Positions 53,323-61,257 of a stretch of DNA of 64,000 nucleotides are shown here, in pieces. Under the pieces are notes generated by a model. The model searched no databases. It was given only the letters and a program-made list of their open reading frames with translations, and was not told the origin of the DNA. The translations under genes and the position numbers were made by a program. The first letter of the stretch is position 1. Each line of letters opens with the position of its first letter. The stretch covers positions 16,802 through 80,801 of the forward strand of contig JOEL01000027.1 in the NCBI GenBank assembly GCA_000720995.1, written 5' to 3'. Source of the DNA: Streptomyces celluloflavus. Lineage in GTDB: Bacteria; Actinomycetota; Actinomycetes; Streptomycetales; Streptomycetaceae.

Positions 53323-54201
53323 TCAGTTCTCCTTGCGGGCCAGCGCGAACGTCCACTCCACCGTCTGGAACGGCTCGGCCATGCGGGTGCCGTCCGGAGC
53401 GGTCCCACCCGCCTCGTGGTGGACGAAATCCACCACGAGGGACCGTCTGAGCCCGAAGACCGCGTCGCGTTCCAGGTAGGGGTCGTCACTGCGGAACAGC
53501 ATGGTGATCAGCGGTTCGAAGCCCTCGGCATGGAACCAGAAGTGCAGGTGCTCGGGGCGCATCGGCGAACGGTTCGCGGCACGCAGAATCTCTCCGCACG
53601 GCCCGTCGGTGGGGACCGGGTAGTAGCGCGGAGCCACCGAGCGGTACCAGAACCGCCCTTGGTCGTCGGTGGTCAGCAAGGCACGCATGGCCGGCCGGCC
53701 GTGCAGCTTCTCCGGCATCTGCACGTCGTAGAAGCCTTCTCCGTCGCTGTGCCAGGTGTCCACCCGGGCGCCGGCCACCGGGTTGCCGTCCGCGTCGAGC
53801 ACCGTGCCGTGGAAGAAGAGCGGAACCCCCGCGACCCCACCGGAGATGTCCGATCCGTTCTGCGCCGTCGGCCGGCCCGCCACGTAGAAGGGGCCCAGCA
53901 GCGTCGATTCCGTCGTCGACGTCCCGCGCTCGCGGTTGATCAGGTCCACCAGAACGCTCAGGCCGAGAATGTCGGACAGCAAGGCGAACTCCTGCCGGGC
54001 CGGGGTGCTGATATCGCCCACCCGCTTGAGGAATTCCATGGCCGTGAACCATTCGTCGCCGGTCAGCCGGACTTCCCGCGCGAAGTCGTGCAGATGCTGG
54101 ACCAGGCGGACGAACAGTTCCCTGACGCGCTCATCGTCCGCGCCGTCGAAGGTCCGCTGCACCGCTTCGGTGATCGAGGTCTCCGTCAGGTCGTTGGTCA
54201 T
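53323..54201 (-). CDS. Intradiol ring-cleavage dioxygenase (catechol/hydroxyquinol 1,2-dioxygenase type)
   Basis: Non-heme Fe(III) enzyme opening catechol-type rings between the hydroxyls. The protein is 292 aa. N-terminal helical linker domain (RELFVRLVQHLHDFAREVRL) and catalytic beta-sandwich with ligands Y158 (DGEGFYDVQ), Y194 (PRYYPVP), H218 and H220 (RPEHLHFWF). LLGPFYVAGRP is the usual pre-catalytic segment. It is closest in look to hydroxyquinol/chlorocatechol enzymes, but the exact substrate is inferred. It is the first gene of a leftward operon with two CMD-like proteins and an oxidoreductase. ATG 54201. Confidence 0.92.
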   Translation of the reverse strand: MTNDLTETSITEAVQRTFDGADDERVRELFVRLVQHLHDFAREVRLTGDEWFTAMEFLKRVGDISTPARQEFALLSDILGLSVLVDLINRERGTSTTESTLLGPFYVAGRPTAQNGSDISGGVAGVPLFFHGTVLDADGNPVAGARVDTWHSDGEGFYDVQMPEKLHGRPAMRALLTTDDQGRFWYRSVAPRYYPVPTDGPCGEILRAANRSPMRPEHLHFWFHAEGFEPLITMLFRSDDPYLERDAVFGLRRSLVVDFVHHEAGGTAPDGTRMAEPFQTVEWTFALARKEN

Positions 54202-54373
54202 CGCGCCTCTTCCGCTGTCAAGGCCACCCCGGCACCGGACAGTTTTGGGCTGTCCGGGATGCCGTTCAACGACCTGACGCGACAACCATCCCTATAGAGC
54301 ACGGAACTAGGCCAACCGGAGTCCTCTTCACGTCAGTTGACCGAGCCCGTGCCGCCTGCGCGGCGGGTACGCG

Positions 54374-55198
54374 TCAGCCGACGGCACCGAGGATCGGCGC
54401 CCAGGTGGCACCGGTGAGTGCGGCCACCGCCTGCTTCTGGGAGAGCGGGGGAGCGTCACGGGTCGGCTTCGGCAGGCTTCCGCCACCGAAGTCGCCGGCG
54501 GTGTTCCACTGCACCAGCTGAAGCTGGGCGCCGGTCGACTTCAGGGTCACCGTCGTCGTCCAGCGGTGCGCGATGTCGGAGTCGGGGACGGGGTCGGAGC
54601 CGATCGGCCGCCTTTCCGCGATCTTCTCGGACATCACCAGGGCTCCGCCGGGAAGCGCGGCGCTGCTCGGCAGCTCGCTCAGCTCGCAGGTGTCGCCGAC
54701 CTCGGCGCGCCCGGCCGTATTATCGCAGTTCAGCCCTTCGCCGTCCCTGAGCGGCAGCTTGAGCCGCAGGGCCGAGACCCCGACGTTGGCGGCGCCGTGC
54801 CCGTCGTTGGCGTCCACTGCGCCGTTGGCGACCCATCCGCCGGACGGATCCGAGGGGTTGTTGCTCTGCCCGGTCTCCTTGGCGAACCGGCTCCCGGGGA
54901 ACGTCTTCTTCACCGCGTCGATCATCTGGGCGCCACTGATCGCGGAACGGGGCATCGCCAGCGCCACCGGCTCCATGTCGGATCCTGCGGAGCGGGTCCC
55001 GATGAGCGCGCCGGGGATCACGAGGCCGGCTGCCGCGATCACGGCGCAGGCGCCGACTCCGGCGATGGCGCCGGCGCTGCGCCGACGCCGGCGGCTCCGC
55101 CCGCGCTCGACGGCCCCGCCCAGAAGCGTGGTGAGATCGGGTTCGAGGGAGTCGGTCGTGCGGTCCAGGGCATGTGCGAGGTCTGCTTCGAACGGCAT
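54374..55198 (-). CDS. Membrane-anchored partner of the sigma factor (putative anti-sigma-like protein)
   Basis: The protein is 274 aa. Cytoplasmic N-terminus about 40 residues (PFEADLAHALDRTTDSLEPD), a basic stretch RGRSRRRRRS, one transmembrane helix (GVGACAVIAAAGLVIPGALI), then an extracytoplasmic domain of about 200 residues with two Cys (LNCDNT, DTCELSELP). It lies 66 bp after the SigE-type sigma gene on the same strand, the typical place of a membrane regulator. It has no ZAS zinc motif, so an anti-sigma role is plausible but not shown. ATG 55198. Confidence 0.7.
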   Translation of the reverse strand: MPFEADLAHALDRTTDSLEPDLTTLLGGAVERGRSRRRRRSAGAIAGVGACAVIAAAGLVIPGALIGTRSAGSDMEPVALAMPRSAISGAQMIDAVKKTFPGSRFAKETGQSNNPSDPSGGWVANGAVDANDGHGAANVGVSALRLKLPLRDGEGLNCDNTAGRAEVGDTCELSELPSSAALPGGALVMSEKIAERRPIGSDPVPDSDIAHRWTTTVTLKSTGAQLQLVQWNTAGDFGGGSLPKPTRDAPPLSQKQAVAALTGATWAPILGAVG

Positions 55199-55263
55199 GC
55201 TGGCGTCACCTTTGCTGTCGCTGGTAGGGGCTGTGTGGCGGTGTTGACCTGCGTGCACGGTGC

Positions 55264-55770
55264 TCAGTGCGGAACCAGGTCGGACAGGCTGTCGCCGAGC
55301 AGCGCGCGCACCCTGCCGAGTGCCCGGGTGCCCTGGGAGCGGACCGCACTGCTGCTCAGCTTGAGCATCTTGGCGGTCTCCTCGATGCTGCGGTCCTCCC
55401 AGTAGCGCAGCAGCAGCACCGCCCGGTCGCGGGGCGGCAGTTGGGCGAGCGCGTCCAGCAGGGTGAGCCGCAGTGCGGTGTCCGGGCCGGGCGCCGCACC
55501 GTCGGGCAGGTTCCCGATGGGGCGCTCGCCGGTGCTCCGCCGACGCCGCAGGCTGAGGAAGGTGCGGACCAGAACCGTCTGGGCGTAGGCCGCCGGGCTG
55601 TCCGCACGGGCCACCCGCTTCCAGTGCACGTACACCCGGCTGAAGGTTTCCTGGACCAGGTCCTCGGCGAGATGCGTGTCGCCGGCCGCGAGGACGTACG
55701 CCGAGCGGTACAGCGGCTTCGCCCTCTCGGCCACGAACTCCAGATACTCATCCTCCTGTGCTGATTTCAC
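55264..55770 (-). CDS. SigE-family ECF RNA polymerase sigma factor
   Basis: The protein is 168 aa. Sigma region 2 (YLEFVAERAKPLYRSAYVLA, GDTHLAEDLVQETFSRVYVH) and region 4 (LPPRDRAVLLLRYWEDRSIE, ETAKMLKLSSSAVRSQGTRA). The length and the VQETF/YW-x-D segments are those of the actinobacterial SigE (SACE_1684-like) subgroup. GTG 55770 (VKSAQEDEYLEFV) has GGAAA upstream; earlier in-frame codons look non-coding. The downstream membrane protein is the probable partner. Confidence 0.92.
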   Translation of the reverse strand: MKSAQEDEYLEFVAERAKPLYRSAYVLAAGDTHLAEDLVQETFSRVYVHWKRVARADSPAAYAQTVLVRTFLSLRRRRSTGERPIGNLPDGAAPGPDTALRLTLLDALAQLPPRDRAVLLLRYWEDRSIEETAKMLKLSSSAVRSQGTRALGRVRALLGDSLSDLVPH

Positions 55771-56139
55771 TCGGTTTCCGCCTGTTCCGTTGTCCTGTGA
55801 TCCCCGTGCATACCCCTCATGACTACGTAGGGCGGCAGGATGTCGCGCGGGCCAGGCATCTTCTCTTTCGCCTTCTCTTTCACCGCTGCTGCGTCGACGG
55901 CGGTCCGCGGGAGGGGAGGGAGGACGCCCGGCCGACGGCGGCACCACCCGGACCGGCGCCGCCCCGCGGGCGGGCCCGCGGGACACCGCCCCGCTCCACC
56001 GCGGCCGGCCCGTTGGAACGGAAGCCGCCGCTAGCTGGAACGGAAGCCGCCGCTGCACCGTCCGGGGGGCGCCGCGCTCACCCGCGAAGGCGCCGCGCCG
56101 CCGACGTGACGGCGAGGGGCCGACGGCGTACCGGCGGCG
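55771..56139. other. Intergenic with a 19-bp direct repeat
   Basis: About 370 bp without a supported gene. It contains TGGAACGGAAGCCGCCGCT twice (56014-56032 and 56036-56054). The left part holds the promoter of the sigma-factor gene. Confidence 0.5.
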
Positions 56140-56778
56140 TCAGGCTTCGCGGGTGGCGTAGCCGAGCGCGCGTTCGCTCAGCGTCTCCTCGACGACGTCG
56201 AGGAGTTCCAGCAGGGCCTCGGCGATCGCGGCGGGCTGCTCGCCCGCCTCGATGCGTCGGCCGATCTCGCCGTAGACCAGCGAGTGGAACCAGCCGATCT
56301 GGCCGGCGATCACGCACGGCGTCCGGTCGCCGGGCGCGGCTCCGGTCTCCTCGGCCAGGACGGCGGCCAGGGCGTCGGTCATCTGCCGGCCGAGGTCCTC
56401 CAGGCGGGCGGTGAGGGTGGGGGCGGCCCGCATCATCGCGAATACGGGGCCGAAGCCCGCGGTCAGGCCCACCTTCCGTTCATGGCGCCGCAGTTCGTCC
56501 CGCAGCCGGCCGAGCACCGCCCGCGCGGCGGATTCGCCGGGCTGCCGGGCGCGCACGATATCGGCGAGCCGCTGCGGGGACGCCTCGTCCGGCGGCAGGA
56601 CGAGGTCTTCCTTCGCCTCGAAGTAGTTGTAGAGGGTGTTGACCGAGACCTCCGCCGCCGCCGCGACCTCGGCGATGGTGACGCGGTCGAAGCCCCGCGC
56701 CACGAACAGGCCGAGGGCCGCCTCGGAGATACGCTGCCGCGTCTGCCGCTTCTTCCGTTCCCGCAGCCCCTCGCTCAC
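56140..56778 (-). CDS. TetR-family regulator
   Basis: The protein is 212 aa. HTH: RQRISEAALGLFVARGFDRV and TIAEVAAAAEVSVNTLYNYF. C-terminal ligand domain helical, with a G-x-x-x-x-x-M-R-A-A-P segment (GPVFAMMRAAPTLTARLEDL). Start GTG 56778 overlaps the stop of the HipA-like gene (GTGA), so it is translated after it. A dyad at 57656-57677 in front of the two-gene operon is a likely autoregulatory operator. Confidence 0.9.
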   Translation of the reverse strand: MSEGLRERKKRQTRQRISEAALGLFVARGFDRVTIAEVAAAAEVSVNTLYNYFEAKEDLVLPPDEASPQRLADIVRARQPGESAARAVLGRLRDELRRHERKVGLTAGFGPVFAMMRAAPTLTARLEDLGRQMTDALAAVLAEETGAAPGDRTPCVIAGQIGWFHSLVYGEIGRRIEAGEQPAAIAEALLELLDVVEETLSERALGYATREA

Positions 56779-57569
56779 GGCAGGTCCCCGGGGAGCCACC
56801 GGGCGGACACCCGTGCACGGGCGGCGAGGTGGGTCACATAGGCGTCGCGGACGTCGTCCGGGGTGCCGAACCCCGGCTCACCGGCCAGCCACACGTCCGG
56901 TACGGCGGCGGCGACCCGGCGCAGCAGCTCCGGGGTCACCCGGTGCGCCAGCTGGGCGTCGGCCGCCGCCATGTCGAGGCCGGGCGAGCCGAGCGCGTGC
57001 GACCGGAAGTCGTACGCCTTGCCGACCACGTCCGCCGCGCTCTCCCACCGGTGGTGGAACACCAGCGACGCGCCGTGGTCGATGAGCCACAGGCGCGGCT
57101 CCTGGTGGCCGGAGGTCGGCCAGGTCATGAGGTTCGAGCTGTGCACCGTACGGTCCACATTCGCGGTGAACGCGTCCAGCCAGAGGATCCTGGCGGACTC
57201 CACCGGGTCGGTGTCCGCCGCACCCGGCGTGAAGTCGGCGGCTCCCGGCAGGTAGTCCATGCCGAGGTTGAGTCCCGCACTGGCGTGCAGCAGGTCCTGC
57301 ACCTCCTCGTGCGGCTCTCCGGCGGCGACCGCGGGATCGAAGTTCACCAGCACCAACTCCGGTATCCGCAGCCCGAGATGGCGCGCCAGCTCGCCCACGA
57401 TGACCTCGGCGACGAGCGCCTTGCGCCCCTGTGCCGAGCCGGTGAACTTGACCACGTACGTCCCCAGGTCGTCGGCCTCGACGACGCCGGGGACGGAGCC
57501 GCCGCTCCGCAGCGGGGTCACATACCGGACGGCCGTCACCGTGCGGAGCCCGTCCGAGGATGTCTCCAT
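56775..57569 (-). CDS. HipA-like kinase family protein
   Basis: The protein is 264 aa. Resembles the stand-alone HipA-kinase family of actinobacteria: VVEADDLGTYVVKFTGSAQG (ATP lysine K in VVKF), ILWLDAFTANVDRTVHSSNL (catalytic loop D-x-x-x-x-N-x-D-R), and LWLIDHGASLVFHH (metal-binding D in LIDHG). This is the lipid/protein-kinase-like fold; the phosphorylated target is unknown. It lacks a HipB partner; instead a TetR gene overlaps its 3' end. ATG 57569. Upstream lie 17-bp tandem repeats and a dyad. Confidence 0.8.
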   Translation of the reverse strand: METSSDGLRTVTAVRYVTPLRSGGSVPGVVEADDLGTYVVKFTGSAQGRKALVAEVIVGELARHLGLRIPELVLVNFDPAVAAGEPHEEVQDLLHASAGLNLGMDYLPGAADFTPGAADTDPVESARILWLDAFTANVDRTVHSSNLMTWPTSGHQEPRLWLIDHGASLVFHHRWESAADVVGKAYDFRSHALGSPGLDMAAADAQLAHRVTPELLRRVAAAVPDVWLAGEPGFGTPDDVRDAYVTHLAARARVSARWLPGDLP

Positions 57570-57582
57570 GCGCTCCCGCCTC

Positions 57583-57633
57583 TGTCCTGGTCGCTCGTGT
57601 GTCCTGGTTGCTCGCGTGCCCTGGTCGCTCGTG
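57583..57633 (-). repeat. 17-bp tandem repeat upstream of the HipA-like gene
   Basis: Three units: TGTCCTGGTCGCTCGTG 57583-57599, then 57600-57616 (two changes) and 57617-57633 (one change). It lies in the 5' leader region of the leftward HipA-like gene, between the start codon and the dyad at 57656. Confidence 0.9.
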
Positions 57634-57655
57634 CTCGCCTCAGCAAAAAATGGCA

Positions 57656-57677
57656 TGCGCTGCAAACATACAGCGCA
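57656..57677 (+). promoter_or_regulatory. Dyad operator between HipA/TetR operon and small divergent gene
   Basis: TGCGCTG (57656-57662) and CAGCGCA (57671-57677) are perfect 7-bp arms around CAAACATA, in an AT-rich divergent gap. It fits an operator for the TetR protein at 56140. Confidence 0.65.
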
Positions 57678-57717
57678 CTATAGTTTTTTTGGGCTTCCAT
57701 GAAAGGGGACGACGCCG

Positions 57718-57936
57718 GTGACGACGGACGAGCACGAGGCCGCGGTGAAACGAGCCAACGCGGCCCTGGAGACCTACACGCTCTCGGGCGACGGCTGGCG
57801 CCGCAGCCCCGGCGAGACCCTGCAGCACGTCCTCGCCGACCTGCTGCACTGGTGTGACGACACCCAGCGCGACTTCGACGCCGCCCTGGAGCGGGCGCGC
57901 GCCCGGTATGCCGGAGAGGGCCCGCCCTCCAGATAG
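57718..57936 (+). CDS. Small hypothetical protein
   Basis: The protein is 72 aa and acidic-helical (EHEAAVKRANAALETYTLSG, ETLQHVLADLLHWCDDTQRD), then DFDAALERARARY. The central part (GWRRSPGETLQHVLADLLHW) resembles small helical proteins common in actinobacteria, without a function I can name. GTG 57718 with AAAGGGG about 9 nt upstream. Divergent from the HipA-like kinase, sharing the dyad; it may be under the same TetR control. Confidence 0.7.
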   Translation: MTTDEHEAAVKRANAALETYTLSGDGWRRSPGETLQHVLADLLHWCDDTQRDFDAALERARARYAGEGPPSR

Positions 57937-58066
57937 GCGCGGACCGTCTCGCGGTCGGCCACGTCGCGCGCCGGGCCCGGTGAGCGCGGGCCGCACGGCC
58001 GGCCCGGTCCGGGCCGGGGCGCCCGCGGCCCTCTCGTCCCCGGACTCACGGAAGCACTCGCATGAC

Positions 58067-59581
58067 TCACGAAAGCACTCGCAGCAGCGCCTCCAGCGCT
58101 CCCGTGAACGCGTGGTCCGGCGGTCTCCCGTAGGCGACGATCAGCCCGTCGAACTCCGGTGCCTGCTGCACCGCTTCGGCGTACCGGAACTGGCTCAGCC
58201 CCTCCAGCCCCAGCCCCTCCCGCTCCGCCGCCCGGAGGATGTCCCGCTCGGTGCCCGGCGGCAGGCGGAGCACCACATGGAGCCCGGCGGCGATACCGGT
58301 CACCCCGATGTGCGGCGCGTGTTCGGCCAGCGCCGCCACCAGCTGATCGCGCCGCCGCCGGTAGCGCAGCCGCATCCCGCGCAGATGCCGGTCGTACGCG
58401 CCCGAGGACAGGAACTCGGCGAGGGTGAGCTGATCCAGCCAGCCGACCGGCCATTCACCGGAGTCCTTGAGCGCCAGCACCGGATCCACCAGGCGGTCCG
58501 GCAGCACCATCCAGGACAGCCGCAGCGCGGGCGACAGGCTCTTGCTGGCGGTGCCCAGGTAGACGACGTGGTCGGGATCGAGCCCCTGGAGGGCGCCGAC
58601 CGGTTGTCTGTCGTAGCGGAATTCGCCGTCGTAGTCGTCCTCCAGGATCAGTCCCCCGGTGGCGCGCGCCCAGTTCACGGCGGCAGCGCGCCGGTCGGGG
58701 TGGAGTGACACGCCGGTCGGGAACTGGTGAGCCGGTGTGAGCAGTGCCGCCCGGACATCGTCCAGCGCCGCCAACTCCCCCGTCCTGGCGCCCTGTTCGT
58801 CCATCGGGAGGGGGACAGTGCGCAGACCGGCGCGGGTGATGACATCGCGGTGGAGGTGGAGGCCGTACGACTCCACGGCCAGCTGGCCGTCGCCCGGCCG
58901 CCAGCCCTCGCCCGCGGTGCCGGGGTGCCGCGCGGCGCCCCGCCGCCCCGTACCCGTGCGCCGCGCCGGGCCGTGGCCGCTGCCGGTCTCCGCGCGCAGC
59001 ACCCGGCCGATCAGTCCGAGCCCCTGCATGAATCCGGCACAGATGACGATGCGGTCCGGGTCGGCGCGGACGCCGCGGGCGCGGGCGAGGTAGTCGGCGA
59101 GGACGGTGCGCAGCTCCGGGCGGCCCGGCCCCGAGCCGTAGCCGAACGCCTCGTTGGGGGCGGCGGTCAGGGCGCGGCGGGCGGCGCCCAGCCAGGCGGT
59201 GCGCGGGAAGGAGGAGACATCGGGGGTGCCGGCGGTGAGATCGCAGCGCGGCCGGCCGGGGCGCCGGTCCGGGCCGGGGGCGGGGCGCCGGGCCGGGGGC
59301 GCGCTCCGCGACACGGTGCGCTCGGCGACACGGGTGCCGGAGCCCTGCCGGGCGCTGAGCCAGCCCTCGGCGGCCAGCTCGGCGTATGCGTCGGCGACGG
59401 TGTTACGGGCGATGCCGAGGTCGGCGGCGAGCGAGCGGGAGGACGGCAGGCGGGTGCCGGGGGCGAGCCGCCCGGTGCGGACGGCGTCGCGCAGGGCACG
59501 CATCAGGGCGGCCCGGGGCCCACCGGCGCCGGTGAGGTCCAGATGCAGGTCACGGCCGAAAGTGGCCCATGAATTGTCCAT
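58067..59581 (-). CDS. MocR-type regulator: GntR HTH fused to aminotransferase-like domain
   Basis: The protein is 504 aa. N-terminal GntR winged HTH (LMRALRDAVRTGRLAPGTRL, PSSRSLAADLGIARNTVADA, YAELAAEGWL). The C-terminal about 380 residues form an aminotransferase class I fold with Schiff-base lysine in YLGTASKSLSPALRLSW and LILEDDYDGEFRY. MocR proteins use PLP as effector to control vitamin B6 or amine metabolism. It contains a G/R-rich insertion around residues 195-225. ATG 59581. It is divergent from an AhpD-like gene with a 47-bp gap. Confidence 0.92.
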   Translation of the reverse strand: MDNSWATFGRDLHLDLTGAGGPRAALMRALRDAVRTGRLAPGTRLPSSRSLAADLGIARNTVADAYAELAAEGWLSARQGSGTRVAERTVSRSAPPARRPAPGPDRRPGRPRCDLTAGTPDVSSFPRTAWLGAARRALTAAPNEAFGYGSGPGRPELRTVLADYLARARGVRADPDRIVICAGFMQGLGLIGRVLRAETGSGHGPARRTGTGRRGAARHPGTAGEGWRPGDGQLAVESYGLHLHRDVITRAGLRTVPLPMDEQGARTGELAALDDVRAALLTPAHQFPTGVSLHPDRRAAAVNWARATGGLILEDDYDGEFRYDRQPVGALQGLDPDHVVYLGTASKSLSPALRLSWMVLPDRLVDPVLALKDSGEWPVGWLDQLTLAEFLSSGAYDRHLRGMRLRYRRRRDQLVAALAEHAPHIGVTGIAAGLHVVLRLPPGTERDILRAAEREGLGLEGLSQFRYAEAVQQAPEFDGLIVAYGRPPDHAFTGALEALLRVLS

Positions 59582-59584
59582 GTA

Positions 59585-59621
59585 AGTGGACCATACCGCT
59601 GTGCCACTGGCACCGTAGCGT
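59585..59621 (+). promoter_or_regulatory. Candidate MocR operator and leaderless promoter of the AhpD-like gene
   Basis: AGTGG (59585-59589) and CCACT (59604-59608) form an inverted repeat in the 47-bp divergent gap. TAGCGT (59616-59621) is a -10 box placed 7 nt before ATG 59629, implying a leaderless transcript. The short gap means that one protein can control both directions. Confidence 0.5.
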
Positions 59622-59628
59622 GGTGACC

Positions 59629-60234
59629 ATGACGACACTCTCTACGCAGGAAGGGCAGGCGGCGCCGGCGACGCCGATGGCACCGGCAGCATCAGCGACA
59701 CCAGCGCACGCACCTGCACCTACACCTGTATCCGCACACACACCCGCATCGACGGCAACGGCATCGGCGGCAATCGCCGCGCATGGCGCGCACGGCCCCC
59801 GGATGCAGTGGGCGAAGCTCGCGCCCGAGGTCTTCAAGGCCATGAACGCGCTGGACAGGGCGGCGCGGAAGGGGCTCGACCCGGCACTGGTCGAGCTGGT
59901 CAGGATCCGCGCCTCGCAGCTCAACCGCTGCGGGTACTGCCTCAACCTGCACGCCCAGGACGCCCTCAAGGCCGGTGAGACCGTTGAGCGCGTCTACCTG
60001 CTCAGCGCCTGGGAGGAGGCCGGCGCCTACTACACCCCCAAGGAACAGGCCGCCCTCGCCCTCACCGAAGCCGTCACCGTCCTCACCGACGGTTTCGTCC
60101 CGGACGCCGTGTACCAGCGCGCCGCCGAGCACTTCGAGGACGCCGAGCTGGCCCACCTCATCGCCGTCATCAACACCATCAACGCCTGGAACCGCTTCGG
60201 CGTGACCACCCGGCGGGCCCCGGGACAGGAGTGA
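59629..60234 (+). CDS. Carboxymuconolactone decarboxylase/AhpD-like protein with redox CxxC
   Basis: The protein is 201 aa. A Thr/Ala/Pro-rich N-terminal extension of about 55 residues is followed by the AhpD-like domain: APEVFKAMNALDRAARKGLD, VELVRIRASQLNRCGYCLNL with C-x-x-C plus H (CGYCLNLH), and EDAELAHLIAVINTINAWNR. The C-x-x-C-x-x-x-H motif supports alkylhydroperoxidase-type redox activity. It is under probable MocR control. ATG 59629 follows from the leaderless promoter; a start nearer the domain is possible. Confidence 0.88.
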   Translation: MTTLSTQEGQAAPATPMAPAASATPAHAPAPTPVSAHTPASTATASAAIAAHGAHGPRMQWAKLAPEVFKAMNALDRAARKGLDPALVELVRIRASQLNRCGYCLNLHAQDALKAGETVERVYLLSAWEEAGAYYTPKEQAALALTEAVTVLTDGFVPDAVYQRAAEHFEDAELAHLIAVINTINAWNRFGVTTRRAPGQE

Positions 60235-60343
60235 GGTGCTGTCCGACCTGATCCCGTTATCGGCCCGCCCCACGGTCCGCGCGTCGTCGCCGGCAACGAT
60301 GCCGGCCGTGGCTGCCGGGAGGGCCCCGGCCCGTCCCCGGACG

Positions 60344-60386
60344 CCCTCCCCCACTCCCCCACACACCCCCACCCACACCCCCACCC
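60344..60386 (-). other. G-run array, potential G-quadruplex upstream of the PEP-mutase-family gene
   Basis: On the minus strand there are eight G-runs of 3-5 bases separated by 1-3 bases between 60344 and 60386. It lies 50-95 bp before the start at 60439, in the template strand of the leader. Confidence 0.55.
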
Positions 60387-60438
60387 ACGCCTGGCACCGC
60401 GGGAGCACCGCGGTCCGGACGACCCCAGGAGGTCCTTC

Positions 60439-61176
60439 ATGACGGCTGCGGCACTCCGCGCACTGCACCACGGCTCATCCCTGCCCCTGATCCTCCCGGG
60501 CCCGTGGGACGCGGCCAGCGCCAAGGTCTTCGCCGACGCCGGATTCCCGGCGCTCGCCACGCCCAGTGCGGGCATCGCGGCCACCCTCGGCCACGAGGAC
60601 GGGCAGACGCCGCCGGACGAGATGTTCGCCGCGATCACCCGCATCGTGCGGGCCGTGGACATCCCCGTCACGGCGGACGTGGAGGCCGGATACGGGCTCT
60701 CCGCGAAGGAGCTGGTGGGCCGCCTCGCGGACGCCGGCGCGGTGGGCTGCAACCTGGAGGACAGCGATCACGCGTCCCACGTCCTGACGGACCCGGAGCG
60801 GCAGGCGGAGTGGCTGGCGCAGGTACGGGCCGAGGCGGGCGACTCCCTGGTGATCAACGCCCGGATCGACACGTTCCTGTGCGGGGTCGAGGGCACCGAG
60901 GAGGCGGTACGGCGCGGCCGGCTCTATGCCGAGGCGGGCGCCGACTGCGTCTATCCGATCCTCGCCCCGCCGCCGCTGCTGGCCGAACTGGCCGCCGGAA
61001 TCGGCCTTCCCGTCAACGCCCTGGCGCGACCGGGCGGCCCCGCCCCCGGTGAACTCGGCGCCCTGGGCGCCTCCCGGGTCACCTTCGGCCCCCACCTGTA
61101 CCGCCAGGCGATGGCGGCCGTGACGGGCCAGGCGGAGCGGCTGCGGGACGAGATCCGGCAGCCGGACGCGGACTGA
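60439..61176 (+). CDS. Isocitrate lyase/PEP mutase-family protein
   Basis: The protein is 245 aa. TIM-barrel with ICL/PEPM hallmarks: LPGPWDAASAKVFADAGFPA, TADVEAGYGLS (Mg-binding D-V-E) and GCNLEDSDHAS (N-L-E-D). The catalytic K-K-C-G-H loop of true isocitrate lyase is absent, so it is more like oxaloacetate decarboxylase or 2,3-dimethylmalate lyase-type members. The substrate is not assigned. ATG 60439 with AGGAGG about 6 nt upstream. Confidence 0.88.
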   Translation: MTAAALRALHHGSSLPLILPGPWDAASAKVFADAGFPALATPSAGIAATLGHEDGQTPPDEMFAAITRIVRAVDIPVTADVEAGYGLSAKELVGRLADAGAVGCNLEDSDHASHVLTDPERQAEWLAQVRAEAGDSLVINARIDTFLCGVEGTEEAVRRGRLYAEAGADCVYPILAPPPLLAELAAGIGLPVNALARPGGPAPGELGALGASRVTFGPHLYRQAMAAVTGQAERLRDEIRQPDAD

Positions 61177-61200
61177 CGGAAGCGAAACGGCGGGGCCGAT

Positions 61201-61241
61201 GGCGGCGGGGCGAGGGGTGTCGGGCCCCTCGCCCCGCCGCC
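61201..61241 (+). terminator. Bidirectional terminator
   Basis: GGCGGCGGGGCGAGGGG (61201-61217) pairs perfectly with 61225-61241 over 17 bp; the loop is TGTCGGG. It lies between the convergent PEP-mutase-family gene and the effector-like gene, serving both. Confidence 0.9.
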
Positions 61242-61257
61242 GTCGCGCGCGGTACGG

